Source of the DNA: Fistularia commersonii | Taxonomy: Eukaryota; Chordata; Actinopteri; Syngnathiformes; Fistulariidae | Length of the DNA: 64,000 bases | Direction of reading: 5' to 3' | Assembly (NCBI GenBank): GCA_037954325.1 | Contig: JBBMNZ010000018.1 | Coordinates: forward strand, 12,228,501-12,292,500 | Shown here: piece after piece, positions 37,272-48,902 of the stretch | Position numbering within the stretch: position 1 is the first letter of the stretch | How the letters are laid out: each line of letters opens with the position of its first letter | Made by a program: the position numbers and the translations under genes | Notes under the pieces: generated by a model | The model's database searches: none | Told to the model about the DNA's origin: nothing | What the model saw: the letters and a program-made list of their open reading frames with translations, nothing else

Positions 37272-37308
37272 CAGATGTTCTAATCTTCCTTTGATGTTCC
37301 CAGCGTCC
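37272..37308 (-). CDS. rsrc1: rsrc1 37-bp micro-exon (DAGNIKGRLEHL)
   Basis: This is a tiny coding exon on the minus strand. The intron ends GTTGTTGTCTTGTAG. The exon opens with one G that completes the glycine codon GG|G from the upstream exon, then reads DAGNIKGRLEHL and stops at CTG|GTAAGT. Human RSRC1 has ESGNIKAGLEHL at the same place, directly after its KD-rich stretch and directly before PAEQAK, so position, phase and sequence all agree. It leaves in phase 0, which fits the next exon. This segment links the RS/KD-rich domain to the coiled-coil half of the protein. It is too short to appear in ordinary open-reading-frame scans. The substitutions GR for AG in the middle are the main departures from the human peptide. 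Skipping it (37 nt) would shift the frame, so it is presumably constitutive. Confidence 0.85.
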
Positions 37309-38188
37309 CTACAAGACAACAACACATTCACACACTGTAAATAAAGTTCAGATATGAAATTTTATCTCTTAAGAAAATACCATTTTTCATCAACACACAC
37401 AAACACACACACATATTTACATATATATATATATATCAATGGATATGCATTGAGGAAAAATATTATTTCGGCATATAAATAAAGAGGTAAAGAATAACAC
37501 TTGTTGGAGATGAAATACTGTGAAATCGATACGATTTCCCTCCCGCAAAAAAAATGCATTTGGCGATTTTCCATCCACCGGGTGCAACTTGAGCAAAAAA
37601 ATTTTTTTTCCTGCAAGAATGCAGAGGAAAAATAGACTGATCAGCAGCGTGTTGGTTTGCATGACGTCCTGCTGGTTGTATTTGGTGGAAAGGGCTTCAA
37701 GGACAAAAAGTGAAAATTCTGAATTTTCGCACCTTCTCAACCTTCTAAATGTAAAAACTGTGCTGTGTATGTGTGCGTGTGTGCGTGTTGCTATTTACAG
37801 CAGACAGAGGTTAACTAATACAGTTGCCACGCTGCTTGCAGTCCTAATAATCATTTCCAACAACAGAGAAAGAACTGGAAGCCTATTATCTGTGAATTAA
37901 TATAAAAAAAAAGACAGGAAAAAAAAAAAAGAAATGTGTGTGTACGATTATCAGGGTAGTGCTGGCAGATCGGCGTGCCGGGAAAGTGCTGGGGTAGGGT
38001 GGATGTGGGGGGAGGTCGGGTTTTAAAAAGAGCAAATTGGCAGTAAATAATAGATGCAATTTTGGCACATTTCAAATTTGCAGCAGTGAAAATCAAAAGA
38101 TCAAGAGAACACAAACAGCCCCCGTCCCCGGTCCTACAATCCCCGTCCAACTATGGTCCCCATTACTGACATCTCACTGGCTCTGGTT

Positions 38189-38205
38189 GTGTGTGTGTGT
38201 GTGTG

Positions 38206-38242
<37 letters not shown>
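38189..38242 (+). repeat. (GT)n microsatellite
   Basis: GT array of 54 nt with one GC interruption at 38211. Confidence 0.93.
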
Positions 38243-38243
<1 letters not shown>

Positions 38244-38624
38244 GAGAGGGATGGCTTATCGACAGGCTTCAGTTGCTAATGCAGCCAGCAGCATCACCGT
38301 GTAAATCTATACCATCTCTAAAATTACATACCGTCTAATCCAGCCCACCTTTCACCCCCATCCACCCGTCTACCCGTCCATCCATCTACCCACAATGCCA
38401 GGCTCCGTGCACGTGACCGCAGAACCTGAACTCCGCCCGGATGATGGGCGCAAAGAAATCCGATGTCTGACGGAATGATAGCCGCGCAGGAACGTTGGGA
38501 GGAAGAAACACACGCCGAAAGCGAACGTGGAAAAAGGTCGGGGGGGGGGGAGGGGGGGCTTGTTTGTTTTGCAGCTGTCAGTTAGCCGCACGCCGGCGAG
38601 TCTGCCTCTTAAGGCAAACTTCAT

Positions 38625-38785
38625 CTCGCTGTAATTAAATTACATTCTGACAAAACACCCCACCACATTCATTATACATGACGGGCGCCCGGCAACCAGA
38701 CAGCGAGACATTTGTTACCGTGGTGACAGTGTGTGTAATCCGCTAATGAAGCACAATTAGTGAGAAACAATCTAACACGGGGGGA
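38625..38785. promoter_or_regulatory. Candidate element with paired-homeodomain and X-box-like sites
   Basis: Contains a second GTAATTAAATTAC (38631-38643) and GTTACCGTGGTGAC (38714-38727), one base from a symmetric RFX X-box. CCGCTAATGAAGC and CACAATTAGTG follow. It lies about 1.3 kb from the micro-exon. Confidence 0.35.
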
Positions 38786-39022
38786 GACGCGGTGCTCGCC
38801 GCTCCTTTTCCACTCATTTCGCACAATTTTTTTTTTTTCTTTCCTCTCTCCTTCATGCCTCCATCCCCCCCCTCCCGCGTCTTATTTTTGGGATCCAACC
38901 TTTATGAGGCTCTTCGCTCGCATTTAATCTCCCACTCTTTCATCTATTATCCGGACTTCATCAATGCCAAGCTGTCCGGTGCTGTCCGCACCACGGCTGA
39001 AGGGATCACTCTATCCATTAGA

Positions 39023-39024
<2 letters not shown>

Positions 39025-39068
<44 letters not shown>
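39025..39068 (+). repeat. (CA)22 microsatellite
   Basis: Pure CA array of 44 nt. Confidence 0.94.
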
Positions 39069-39071
<3 letters not shown>

Positions 39072-40135
39072 CATTTTACATCCTCATCTCTCTTTTCAAA
39101 ACATCATATAATCTGCCATGGTCTTCGGGGACCAGGCCTTCCTTCCCTCCTTATCTCTGTCTTCCCTCTCTCCCTCCATTCTCCGTGCCTTCATTGCAGC
39201 AGCGGCGGCGGCATCGATTTCTGAATTACGCCACAATATTAAATAATTAATATACTTGCCATGATTGATGTTTTGCATTAGGCCAATATTAGGTTATCAA
39301 TCAAAATCCACTTGGTTTAATGTAATAATATTGAAAATGTGTCAGTGCCTGTTCATCCAATTTGTAGCGGAGGCAGGCCAGATCGTAATGGCGGTGTAGC
39401 ACAAGGCCTCGGAGACACTGTGGCCCGCTTACTACAACCGGAGGGGCACATAATAGCCCGAGGGAGAGAAGGGGGGGCGAAATGGAGGTAAGGAGACACG
39501 GAGATGAGGAGGCAGGTGATTCGGGATCGACACGGCAGCCGAGTCAGAGAAGGGAATAGTATACATAGAGCAGAAATGAGTTTTACAACTTTATACGCCG
39601 GTATGTGGAGAAGCGTTGACATCAGTGAGTAGGACTGTACTCTTTCTTTTTTTTTTTTGTCTTTTTTGCTAAAAGAAATGGCATTAAATTGGGGAAGCAA
39701 CATCGCTGGCCAGACGGAAGGGTAGCATTTCATTCAACCCCCCACCGGAAGCCCAGAATCTGACAAAGCCTTAAGGCATGAGAGACGTTTTCCAGGCAAT
39801 CGAAGCATCGGGTTGACCGGACGGTGAGAACGGCCGCACTCGGGGAAACTCGATCAACTTCACGAGATGAATAACAGCTATGACTAATTAAAGCAACATT
39901 AATAGTAATTACTGTTCGCCCGCCGACTATTCAAAATGTGCTGTAGAAATCTATGGGTCAAAGCTACGGTGTGGCGTTCCTGCGCGCGATGGTGAGGAAA
40001 ATGAAAAGGCCTGCATGGGAACTGTAATGAGGTTGAGGTGCAGACCATCTGAGGCAGCTGTGGGAAAACACAAACGATAATGAAATTAGCATCTGAGCGT
40101 CAGAGACGCCTGGTATACCACCGGACGGTGAAACT

Positions 40136-40205
40136 TTCATTCGTTATCTATGCCGCTTATCCTGCCGGTCAATCCTGCAAACTCCACGCAGAAGACCCGC
40201 CCTGT
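40136..40205 (-). mobile_element. SINE fragment with internal deletion
   Basis: CATTCGTTATCTATGCCGCT followed by TATCCTGCCGGTC is the reverse complement of the SINE tail. It then passes directly to CCTGCAAACTCCACGCAGAA, which belongs near the SINE middle, so an internal part is lost. Confidence 0.4.
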
Positions 40206-43070
40206 TGGTTATCACTAGAACCGATTGACACGTTATTTTTTTTTTTTGCGATCGTCTCCTGTTATCTTAAACATTATCTGCTTGTCCTTATTGAAATCAG
40301 TTTTCCGTCCTCCGGAGAAAATCCGAAGAAAACGCTGTGCATCACAATCCCGAGCTATAATGCTAAACAAAAAAAGTTGATTCAAAATGCGAGAAATATA
40401 AGTGTGATCGGCAACGGCCGAAGCGAAGCGCTCGTGCCTCTCCGCGCTTAAAGAGATGAACGGCTCCAGATATTGACCTTCACAGATCCCGGTCAGGCGG
40501 CGCTGACACCGATCATCACTCAGACGTCCGTTGTTTCGCCTGATGAGGAGCCTCAAGGTTGTAACTTCCGATCATTATATTTCAAGGAATTTGCCGAGAC
40601 CATCAACAGGCGTCTGGAGAAAGAACAGTGTTGTTCAAGGAAAAGAAAATGAGTTGTCGGAGGTCATGAGTAAACCCGGGCAATCAAGTGTGAGTGTTTA
40701 GCTCAGCACTGGCAAGGTCAATACTGACCAATTTAACATGGCCACTGGATCCATCACGCTGTATTCCCTGACCGGCCGCCTTATTTCTTCTGCCCGCTCT
40801 GCTTCTCGCCCTCGCTCCAATCACATAATGTATCCCTCCTGTATCCCAGCTTGTTTTTTTGGGGGGGGGATTTTCTTCTTCTTGTGCGCGTTCCATTTTC
40901 CCCGCTCACCTGTCTTCACCTGTTAGTCTACCTCCCTGCAATCTCCCGCCGCGCCTCCCTCTCTTACCCGTATCTCAAATCGGTCCCACCAGCCACCTCC
41001 CCAAACACTCTGCGCTCCCACAAGCAGACAATTAATTACGGGGCCGGCTCCGGAGGAGTTGTCAGTTATGGTCAAGTTCTAATAATTGCGAAAGGTCTCC
41101 CGGTTCTTCGGAAGGTGCCCTCCCCTCTTCTCGCTCAAACCTCTTTACTTGAACCTCCTCTCCTCCACCTCTTTCCCCAACCCTTGACACCATTGAGATG
41201 AATATCTTTAGTCAGTCAATGGAGGTGACAGAGGGACTTAAAATGCAGAGGCGGTCATTTGATTTCCCGCTAACAGAGCTGCCCATTAGCCCGGCGCTCA
41301 TCAGCCATGCATTACCTCCGAGGCCTGCCGTCCTGTGCGTGGAAGCTTTAACCCTTTCACCGGCACCCACTGCTCACGGTCGATTACGTCATCGGTGTAA
41401 TTTAATTGGCCGTCGTTCGCTCTAAATGTAAAATAAGTGCGATTTAAAAGACTGAAATGTACTTCATTGACGATATCAAGTGAGGGTCGGGCATAGACGG
41501 ATGCCTGTTTCGGCAGATTTTGCGGATAAAGCTGTGTTGTCTTGTTTGCTGGCCGCCAAAGTGAAATTTACGGATCTATATTTTTCCGAATGTCCCGTCG
41601 GCGTTTAAAAAAAACCTGCATTCTAAGCACACGTCTATCTGGACAAAGCGTTATCGAACGCTAACGCGCTCGTGCTAACACGGAGAAATCATCTCCATGG
41701 CAACCGTTGACATGTTTATATTGCTTTGTTTAGAGGTTGTGTTACTGGCAAACCAAAATCCAATAGGACGTTACCAGAATTCATATCGCGGTGACGTTGG
41801 TTTGAAGGTCTTCCGGCTGACGATATTGCCTAAAAGAAGGCTGAATGTAATAATACTGTCCAATCTTTTCAGTTTCTTTTGTAAATCAGGTATGGGCAAC
41901 TATCCAACTTCACATGTATCGCTGCTTTTGTATTTTACAATCCATTTCACTTTAGTTAAATAATTGATACGTATGGAACCATGCAAAGCATGTGTGGAGG
42001 GAAAGCAGTATAAATTTTTCATGACGCTATGATATCCATTTCGTGCAGATTTCAAAAAGTTTTAGCCAGTATATCAACACTGAACCGCTTTGCGTGGACG
42101 TTAGATCTGCGATAGGTGCTGAAATACCACGTCGGATCATAAATGATACTCAAAAACAATATCAGAGTCTGTATGTGCGGCCCATTATTTTGGATATTGC
42201 GAGCATCTTTCATCCGATGCCATCGGATTATTTTTCCTGTGTGTCGGACAGCTGTTTGGAAAACACCTGAACTCTGGTTAGCTCCCTTGGATTGACAGTT
42301 GCTTCTGGCTTCAAACTATTCAACCACGTCACCGCTGAAATGTTATTTTTGTTGGGGTTATTTTTTCCGCTGCAACCTTCTAGTCGGGAGGCCCGAGATC
42401 TATCGTCCGACCCAGATGTTGCAAAATTGATAAATCACAAGCGAAAAGCCGAGGCGTCGGTGGAAAAGCATTTTAAATGGATGCGGTTCATTGTGCGTGA
42501 TTTACGGATAGTGAGCGGCGCGTTTTTAAAAATAACCCGACGTGAAAACATTCACTTTGTTTAATAATCGGCTTCATTTGGGTCAAAGAGCTGTCTTTTT
42601 GGACATTTTCCGCAATTTTGGAAATCCGATTCTTCCAGCCGCCGCTAAAGCTGGGAAGGAAGAGAGACAGAGCGGCAAAAAAAAAAGCGATGCCGCATAA
42701 ACAAGTCATTGATTACGTCACAGATAACGAACTGGGTTTAAATGCTAACAGCTCCGATCGATCCGTGGAATCCTTTGAGTCGTCTTCACTTTGTCACACC
42801 TGTTGGAGTTTTCTCTCTTAAATTGAAGGCCTGAAAGCCCCCTCCCCCGGGATGGATTTTGTGACATCAAACCGCGAGCAACACTGAGCGTTTTTCTTAA
42901 GTGCGCCAGTCTTTTTCTCTTGGCAGCAGAAATTACATTCTGAACTTCGGCGGGCGCTCTCCGTTTTTGCCCCTGATAACGGGCGGAGATGGCGAGGAGG
43001 GGAGCGCCGGAGGGAAGTCAGGACACTGTAATGCTATGAAAGAGACATCATCATAGGAGTGCGTGCATGT

Positions 43071-43075
<5 letters not shown>

Positions 43076-43109
<34 letters not shown>
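43076..43109 (+). repeat. (GT)17 microsatellite
   Basis: Pure array of 34 nt. Confidence 0.93.
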
Positions 43110-43110
<1 letters not shown>

Positions 43111-43246
43111 ATTTCTTCCCCCATTTTCTGTAGTTGCATGCCTTGTCAAGCATGTCATTGAGAATTCATATGTTGTTTGACAGCTGATATAATGGCAGGC
43201 ACATTTATTAGAGAGTCAATGGGGTAGGGACACCAGAGCATACTAA

Positions 43247-43271
43247 CACACACACACTCACACGTGTGCAC

Positions 43272-43306
<35 letters not shown>
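43247..43306 (+). repeat. (CA)n microsatellite, interrupted
   Basis: CA array broken by CTCACACGTGTG; pure over its last 31 nt. Confidence 0.9.
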
Positions 43307-43309
<3 letters not shown>

Positions 43310-43391
43310 TGCACTAATACACATCAGTGACATCTGCCTGTTTAACTAATACAAGGCAAAAGCTTGATAATAAACGGTAGAGGGATGGGAG

Positions 43392-43426
43392 CACACGCAC
43401 ACCCACACGCGCACGCACACACACAC

Positions 43427-43489
<63 letters not shown>
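43392..43489 (+). repeat. (CA)n microsatellite, interrupted at its left
   Basis: About 98 nt of CA with ACGC and ACCC interruptions over the first 45 nt, then pure CA. Confidence 0.95.
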
Positions 43490-43491
<2 letters not shown>

Positions 43492-44619
43492 AATACGGGG
43501 AGCTCAGCTTCCCCCCAGGCCTGATTGCCATCTCCATAGCTCCTTTTTAACAGGGCTGCCAATTGAAATTGAAATTGTATTCTTGTGTGGGTACAATCAG
43601 AGCTACCTCTCAGGGTTTTCTACAGCCAAGAGGAGGGCTGGGGAGGGGAAGACGCACACTCAGAGGAAGGGGATAATGCGCGGGTACGTCAGGGGCTGTC
43701 ACTCCTCCATGCAGAACACACACAAGAGGGGAACAAAACACAGACTTATGCCTCTATGCTTTCTATGTAATTCAAAGCCTGTGTGTATGTACACATGCAC
43801 ACGGATGCTCGGGCGAAACGGGCGCCCCGGTTTCCGCCCCCCCCTTCGCCCCCACGCAGCCCCCTGAGGAGGGGCAGTACTTTGACATAATCCCAAAATG
43901 GTAGAGAAAGGGAGCCCATTAAAATCGGGATAACAAACACGCCACTTTATGTTTCTCTAAGGGAGGGTTAAGTACAGTCAATAAAATGCCAGAAAGGGAG
44001 GAATAAGAAGTGGATTGATGTGTGGACTTTTTGGACGACGGTAAACACAAAAACACCTGTTAATGGGGGTTCGTCTCTGGGAGCCGCGCACCGCCGCCGG
44101 TCCATCCACCCGGGGGAGACGTGACCGACCGGGCCGGATGTGTTATCGTCGTCATCGTTCGCAAACGATGCGACCGAACCTCTGTTAGAGAACACGAGAA
44201 GACCCGCTGTTTGCGGCGGCTGATAATGTATTTGAAAAGTAAAGCGCGGTGGACGCTATATTATGGTGCGCGAGTACGGTTTCACGGGCTTGAATCCTTT
44301 TTTTTTTTTTTTTTGTCGGAAGATAAAAATATGCCTACGCTCCTCATCTTTTATTTACGTCGGGGGTTATTTTGAGGAGGACAAAATATCCGATCTGGTT
44401 TGACACGGCGGTCAGATCTGCCCCTCGACAGCGACTCCCTCCGTCTCGGGCCTGTGTACGCGGGAGCGGGGGGGGGGGGCGGGGGCTGGGCGCTTAAGTT
44501 TGGGAACAAATGCACTTCTTCTCACGTAGAGCGAGCGAGCGAGCGAGAGAAGGACAAAGACAAAGGGAGCAAACGCAAAAAGGGGGGACGTGGAGAGCAA
44601 TCAATTTCCCTGTGGTTCC

Positions 44620-45200
44620 TTCAATAACAGGCGGTCCCTTTCATACCTCCCAATTAGAAGCTTCCTAATCAGAGAAATACCTCTCCATTATTGAGATGAA
44701 GACAATGACACTCCCTGATATTTCCTTCAGCTCCAAAAGTCTGTAGATTGCACTACTGGTACACAAAGAAGGGAGCACTTGGCTGTACGGCGGGAGGGTG
44801 AGGGGGGGGGGAGGGGGGAGGGGTCGCTTCTGTTAAAATCACATGTGGAAATCTTTTGGCTCTGCGCGCGGCCCCCAGAAAACTGATGGGGAACAATGGC
44901 AGCCCCGCACAGCATCTGTCATGGCACAATATAAAAAAGATGATCTTGGCTTGGAATGGACATAAAAAAAAAAAAAAAAAAAACAGAAAAGGAACGTGAG
45001 AGAGGGGAGGAAGACGGGGGGGGGGGGGCGGGAGGGGAGGAGAAGGGGGGGGGGGAGGGCGGGCGAGAGGTAATTCATTTGCAAATCAGGCCCTGGCGCT
45101 CAGGTCTATTTCAAGCTACCAGTGGGTGCCAGGAGTTAACAAGGTAATCAGTTTCAATCCTGCCCTTCAATTGTACATCACACCCTCATCCGGAGAATAC
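44620..45200. promoter_or_regulatory. Candidate non-coding elements around G/A-rich runs
   Basis: Two repeat-free blocks (44620-44770 and 45070-45200) flank G-rich and A-rich tracts. They include CTCCCAATTAGAAGCTTCC, TCCATTATTGAGATG, GTAATTCATTTGCAAATCAG and GGTAATCAGTTTC. ATTTGCAAAT is a symmetric POU octamer-type word. Confidence 0.3.
45015..45066 (+). repeat. G-rich tract
   Basis: Repeated G runs with single A or C breaks, a strong G-quadruplex candidate on the plus strand. Confidence 0.9.
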
Positions 45201-45899
45201 CCGGGCCTTTCTATAGGGGCAAAGGGGGGACACCGCAATCTGGCTGCTGGCTGGCGGTTCCCTGCGACACACGCCCGCCGCGGCACAGCCACACATTTCC
45301 CGCTCACGCGCGCGCGCACACACACTCACACACCAGCATGGAGACAATTTACTGACGGAGCAACCTGCATCCGGATAAGCGGCGCTGAAACTATTCGTGG
45401 GTTGTTCAATTTGTGGCCGATTTCACCGACGGCACGTTTTCCTAAATGAGCTTGTTTTGATTTATAAAGCGTTGCTGACGAGCGAGTGAGCGCGCACGCA
45501 GGACCTGTTGATGATGCGCCGGATTTGCGAATGCTACGCGTGTAGCTTGGTGACAATGTTGCTCTTGCTCAACAACTGTTTACTGCTGCTGATAATTCAC
45601 ATCTATCTGCACCTACAACTCCCAAAAAGGTCACCGAATGCCGTTGCAGAATATTAAAAAGCGTCGCGCCCCGGCATATTTTCGGAGCGAGTCGAGTCAT
45701 GGGAAAGGTTTCCGAGTCACGCCGGAGGGAAATAAAGTTTTCTGTGAGCCTTTGGGTCAGAGTAGGTCCGTGGTTGAATGAGAGCGAAACGAAGGGGGAC
45801 AATGCTGTTTTTGAGCAGAAAAGTGAGTGCGTGCAAAACAATGGCAGAAAAAAGAAAAAAAACAAAAAGCTAAAACCTGTTCTAATCCTTTCCTCCTCT

Positions 45900-46260
45900 C
45901 TCCATCCCCGTCCTTCAGCCTATGTCAGCTGTAACCGGCTGGCCGAGAGGCAGTTAGTCCCCGTTAGTCCCCCATTTGCATAATCAATATGACAACCTTA
46001 TTTTTCTGATGCAAACAGGATTTTGCTGCCGAACCGCGCTTGTTGGTGTGCATTTGTGGCTGAGGCTGTGTTTGTGTGTGTGTGTGTGTGTGTGTGCCTC
46101 TGGCCAGCCTCAGTCATGGCCCTCTTTAGCCCTAATTAGATTAGGTGCGATTATCCCGGCTCTACCTTACAAGTGTACAGGCGGGATAAAGTGGCCACAA
46201 TGGCCAGCCTGTCGCAGGGCCGGGGCTCTGGTCTGCAGGTTATCACGGAGACACATCACA
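45900..46260. promoter_or_regulatory. Candidate non-coding element split by a GT array
   Basis: Includes CCATTTGCATAATCAATATG (POU octamer plus TAAT), CTTTAGCCCTAATTAGATTA, GGCGGGATAAAGTGGCC and three TGGCCAGCCT/CTGGCCAGCC words. A 24-nt TG run at 46073-46096 interrupts it. Confidence 0.3.
46073..46096 (+). repeat. (TG)12 microsatellite
   Basis: Pure TG array. Confidence 0.92.
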
Positions 46261-46347
46261 TACATTGTTATTCATTTCATCTACACACTGTGCCTTTTTC
46301 ACTTCTCTTCATGGACCGACCCCCCCCCAACCCCTACCCACCGCTCC

Positions 46348-46397
46348 GATTTACCCTGGACGGTGATTACGCCGGTAATCACCGTCCAGGGTAAATC
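46348..46397. repeat. Perfect 23-bp inverted repeat
   Basis: The left arm 46348-46370 starts GATTTACCCTGGACGGTG and the right arm 46375-46397 is its exact reverse complement, ending CCAGGGTAAATC. The loop is GCCG. No simple repeat or transposon family is involved. Confidence 0.95.
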
Positions 46398-46533
46398 TTT
46401 CTTTTTTTTCCCTCTTTCTCTCTCTCTCTCTTTTTCTTTCTATCCGTCCATCAGGAGACAAAACAACATGGCCTCAAGCGCTCTGCGGTCTGGCCTACGG
46501 GGAGAGGTGTCAAGAGCATATGAGGATACGTAC

Positions 46534-46535
<2 letters not shown>

Positions 46536-46573
<38 letters not shown>
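46536..46573 (+). repeat. (GT)19 microsatellite
   Basis: Pure GT array of 38 nt, complementary to the CA array that follows. Confidence 0.95.
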
Positions 46574-46576
<3 letters not shown>

Positions 46577-46663
46577 ATTGGACTTCAAGGAAAAGAGATA
46601 CAAAGAAAAGTTAAGCCAAGTCTCAAAATAATGCAAATAGATGAATGCACACAACACGGACAG

Positions 46664-46665
<2 letters not shown>

Positions 46666-46735
<70 letters not shown>
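46666..46735 (+). repeat. (CA)35 microsatellite
   Basis: Pure CA array of 70 nt, 92 nt after a (GT)19 array. Confidence 0.95.
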
Positions 46736-46736
<1 letters not shown>

Positions 46737-46984
46737 CTGTAATCTGTCATTAAAGATGACACAGGCTTCAGCAATATAATATAGCAATAGCAAAGTCTCT
46801 TATAATATACATGATAAATTCTTTTTTTTTTTTTTTTACAGGGGCCTGTCACTCAGGCATATGAAAACCCTGACCTGAATATAAGCCCAGACAGCAAACT
46901 TATAATTGGTCCGAGCTTTTTTCTTCGTTTTAATTTTGAGAAATACTGCACCATTTAACCTAAATACACACCTGACGCGGAAAA

Positions 46985-47010
46985 ACTCAAGACTCAGGTG
47001 AGTCTTGAGT
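46985..47010. repeat. Perfect 12-bp inverted repeat
   Basis: ACTCAAGACTCA and TGAGTCTTGAGT are exact reverse complements separated by GG. Each arm includes a TGAGTC half of an AP-1-like word. Confidence 0.95.
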
Positions 47011-47062
47011 AAATTGTATTTACAGGGGAGGATAAACAGAAGGGCAGAGCTTAATCTCTGAA

Positions 47063-47087
47063 TGTGTGTGTGTGTGTGTGTGTGTGT
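47063..47087 (+). repeat. (TG)12 microsatellite
   Basis: Pure TG array. Confidence 0.92.
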
Positions 47088-47204
47088 CTTTGTGTGTCTG
47101 AGTTGACTGAGGAAACCAATTCTGTGAAAATCCCTTCTTACATTAGCCATTAGCTCGAACTTCAGATTGACACTTCTAGAAAGTGGTGTGTTCCTCCAGA
47201 GTGC

Positions 47205-47395
47205 TACGGCTCAGTTAGCAGAGCCGGGCCTCCCTCCGTTCGGTTCCCGGCTCCTCCTGTCTGCATGTTGAAGTATCGTTGGGCGAGACATTGAGTTCCA
47301 CCAAGTCCTTCCCAATGGCCTGATTTGCACCTCTGCCACCATCACTGCGTGAATGAGCGTGTGTGAGAAGGTGAATGAGACTTCAACTGCCGTAT
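47205..47395 (+). mobile_element. Fish SINE of a second type
   Basis: CGGCTCAGTTAGCAGAGCC is followed by GCATGTTGAAGTATCGTTGG, GCGAGACATTGAGTTCCACC, CCCAATGGCCTG and GGTGAATGAGACTTCAACTG. This is the layout of the fish repeat whose consensus reads tgttgaagtatccttgggcaagacactgaa and ends in a gtgaatgagac tail. Confidence 0.5.
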
Positions 47396-48902
47396 TGCTA
47401 CGCTTCCAACTTTGCTCCAGAAGAATTTGAGCCTTTCAGCATCTGCTACCTTCAAACCAGTCCAATAAAGCAAAGAGAATCTTGAAACAAGGTTGAACGG
47501 ACATTTTAAACTCTGAGGCACTTTCCCTGGGCTGGGTTCTCCGTTAATGCAGTGAACCGCCCTGGCGTTTAGGCCGCACAACTCCGTTCATCAGGTTTTT
47601 TTTTTTTTCCCCCCGAGCTGCTGCATTTTGAAAAGTACAAAAAAAAAAACAATTGCAATTGTTAATCTGCTGAATAAATTCTTTTGGCCTTTTAGCATCC
47701 AAATCCTTCTCAATTGGGAGGAAAAAAAAAATACAAAAACAAACTTGAAGGAAATGAATAAATGAGTCTAATTTTATTGCGGGATCATACTCGTGGTCGT
47801 AATTGCGCGGCGTGTGTGTGTGTGCAAATAAGTCGATCGCCCGCGTGTCTGGGCGTCTGGGGGAAGGGAAACAAGGAAAAAGCGACGCGTTTCGGCGGAG
47901 AACGGCGAGTGACCCTCTGCAACAATTCCATTCTGGACGTGCGAACGTCGCCGCCCGCTGAACCGCGGTGGCCAGCAAGCCTGCCGTGTCCGTGCAGACG
48001 GCGCCGCCGGTGTGATGGCTGTTATCCGGGACTTGCACGCACCGCTCACGCAGGCTGCCGCGCCAAAGAATAGCATAAAGTTATCTACGCATCATATTTT
48101 CTCTCTACTTAACGTTGATTGGGACCCGTGAGGCCAAAAACAATATCCGAGACACAAATAAGGAAGTAGTTATCTTAAAAAACCATGTGCAGGAGTGTGG
48201 GCTGGTGACTGTACCCACTACGGCTTTGCTTCAGGGCCGCTTCTGTGTGACAGACGACAACAACAACAACAAAAAAAAAAAAACACCATGACAACGGCTG
48301 AATGCTCCTCGCAGGTAATGTTTAATCCGTGAGCGAGGCGCGGCACGTGGGATGAGGTTTGCCTAAATTATGTTTGCCCGTGATTATCGACGCCGTTGAT
48401 TAAGACCGACGGAGCCGTATTTCAGCTTCAGACGAGCGGAGGTCCGACGTATTTTTCGCGCATCTTCACGAAATGAAACTTTCTTCTGATTTGTTTTGAC
48501 AAAATCTAATCCTCAGGCTTTCTCACAAAGATGCCTCCTTCCCTTCTGGCCTGGGGAACAAGCACGTCTGAAGTAAAGTGAACATCAGCAGTAGGCCTAT
48601 TTTACACATCACTTTCCATATAACTCTTCTCTTAAAGGCTCTTGGCTCTTGCCTCCTCAACCTGTCTGCAGCCTCCAGAAAGGGGGGAGAAATATCCAGA
48701 GGAAAAAAAAAAAAAAGACGTTGTTTCGTTGACAAGCACATTTACATAACCCTCCTAAATCGGAGTTGGTCCGTCATGTTTGCTGCTCATAACCTGCTGC
48801 TTATAATCCCGCTTGAGTCCACTTCTGATCCATAAGCCTGAGAGCAGACGGCCTCTTCGGCAGAAGCCAAGCCTGCCGACACTGGCTAACCAAGACAAAC
48901 TG

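Noticed and set aside
45976..46614. 212-codon open frame, the longest in the window
   Set aside because: Its length comes from GT arrays read as Cys-Val and from TC-rich DNA; it contains the hairpin and no protein features.
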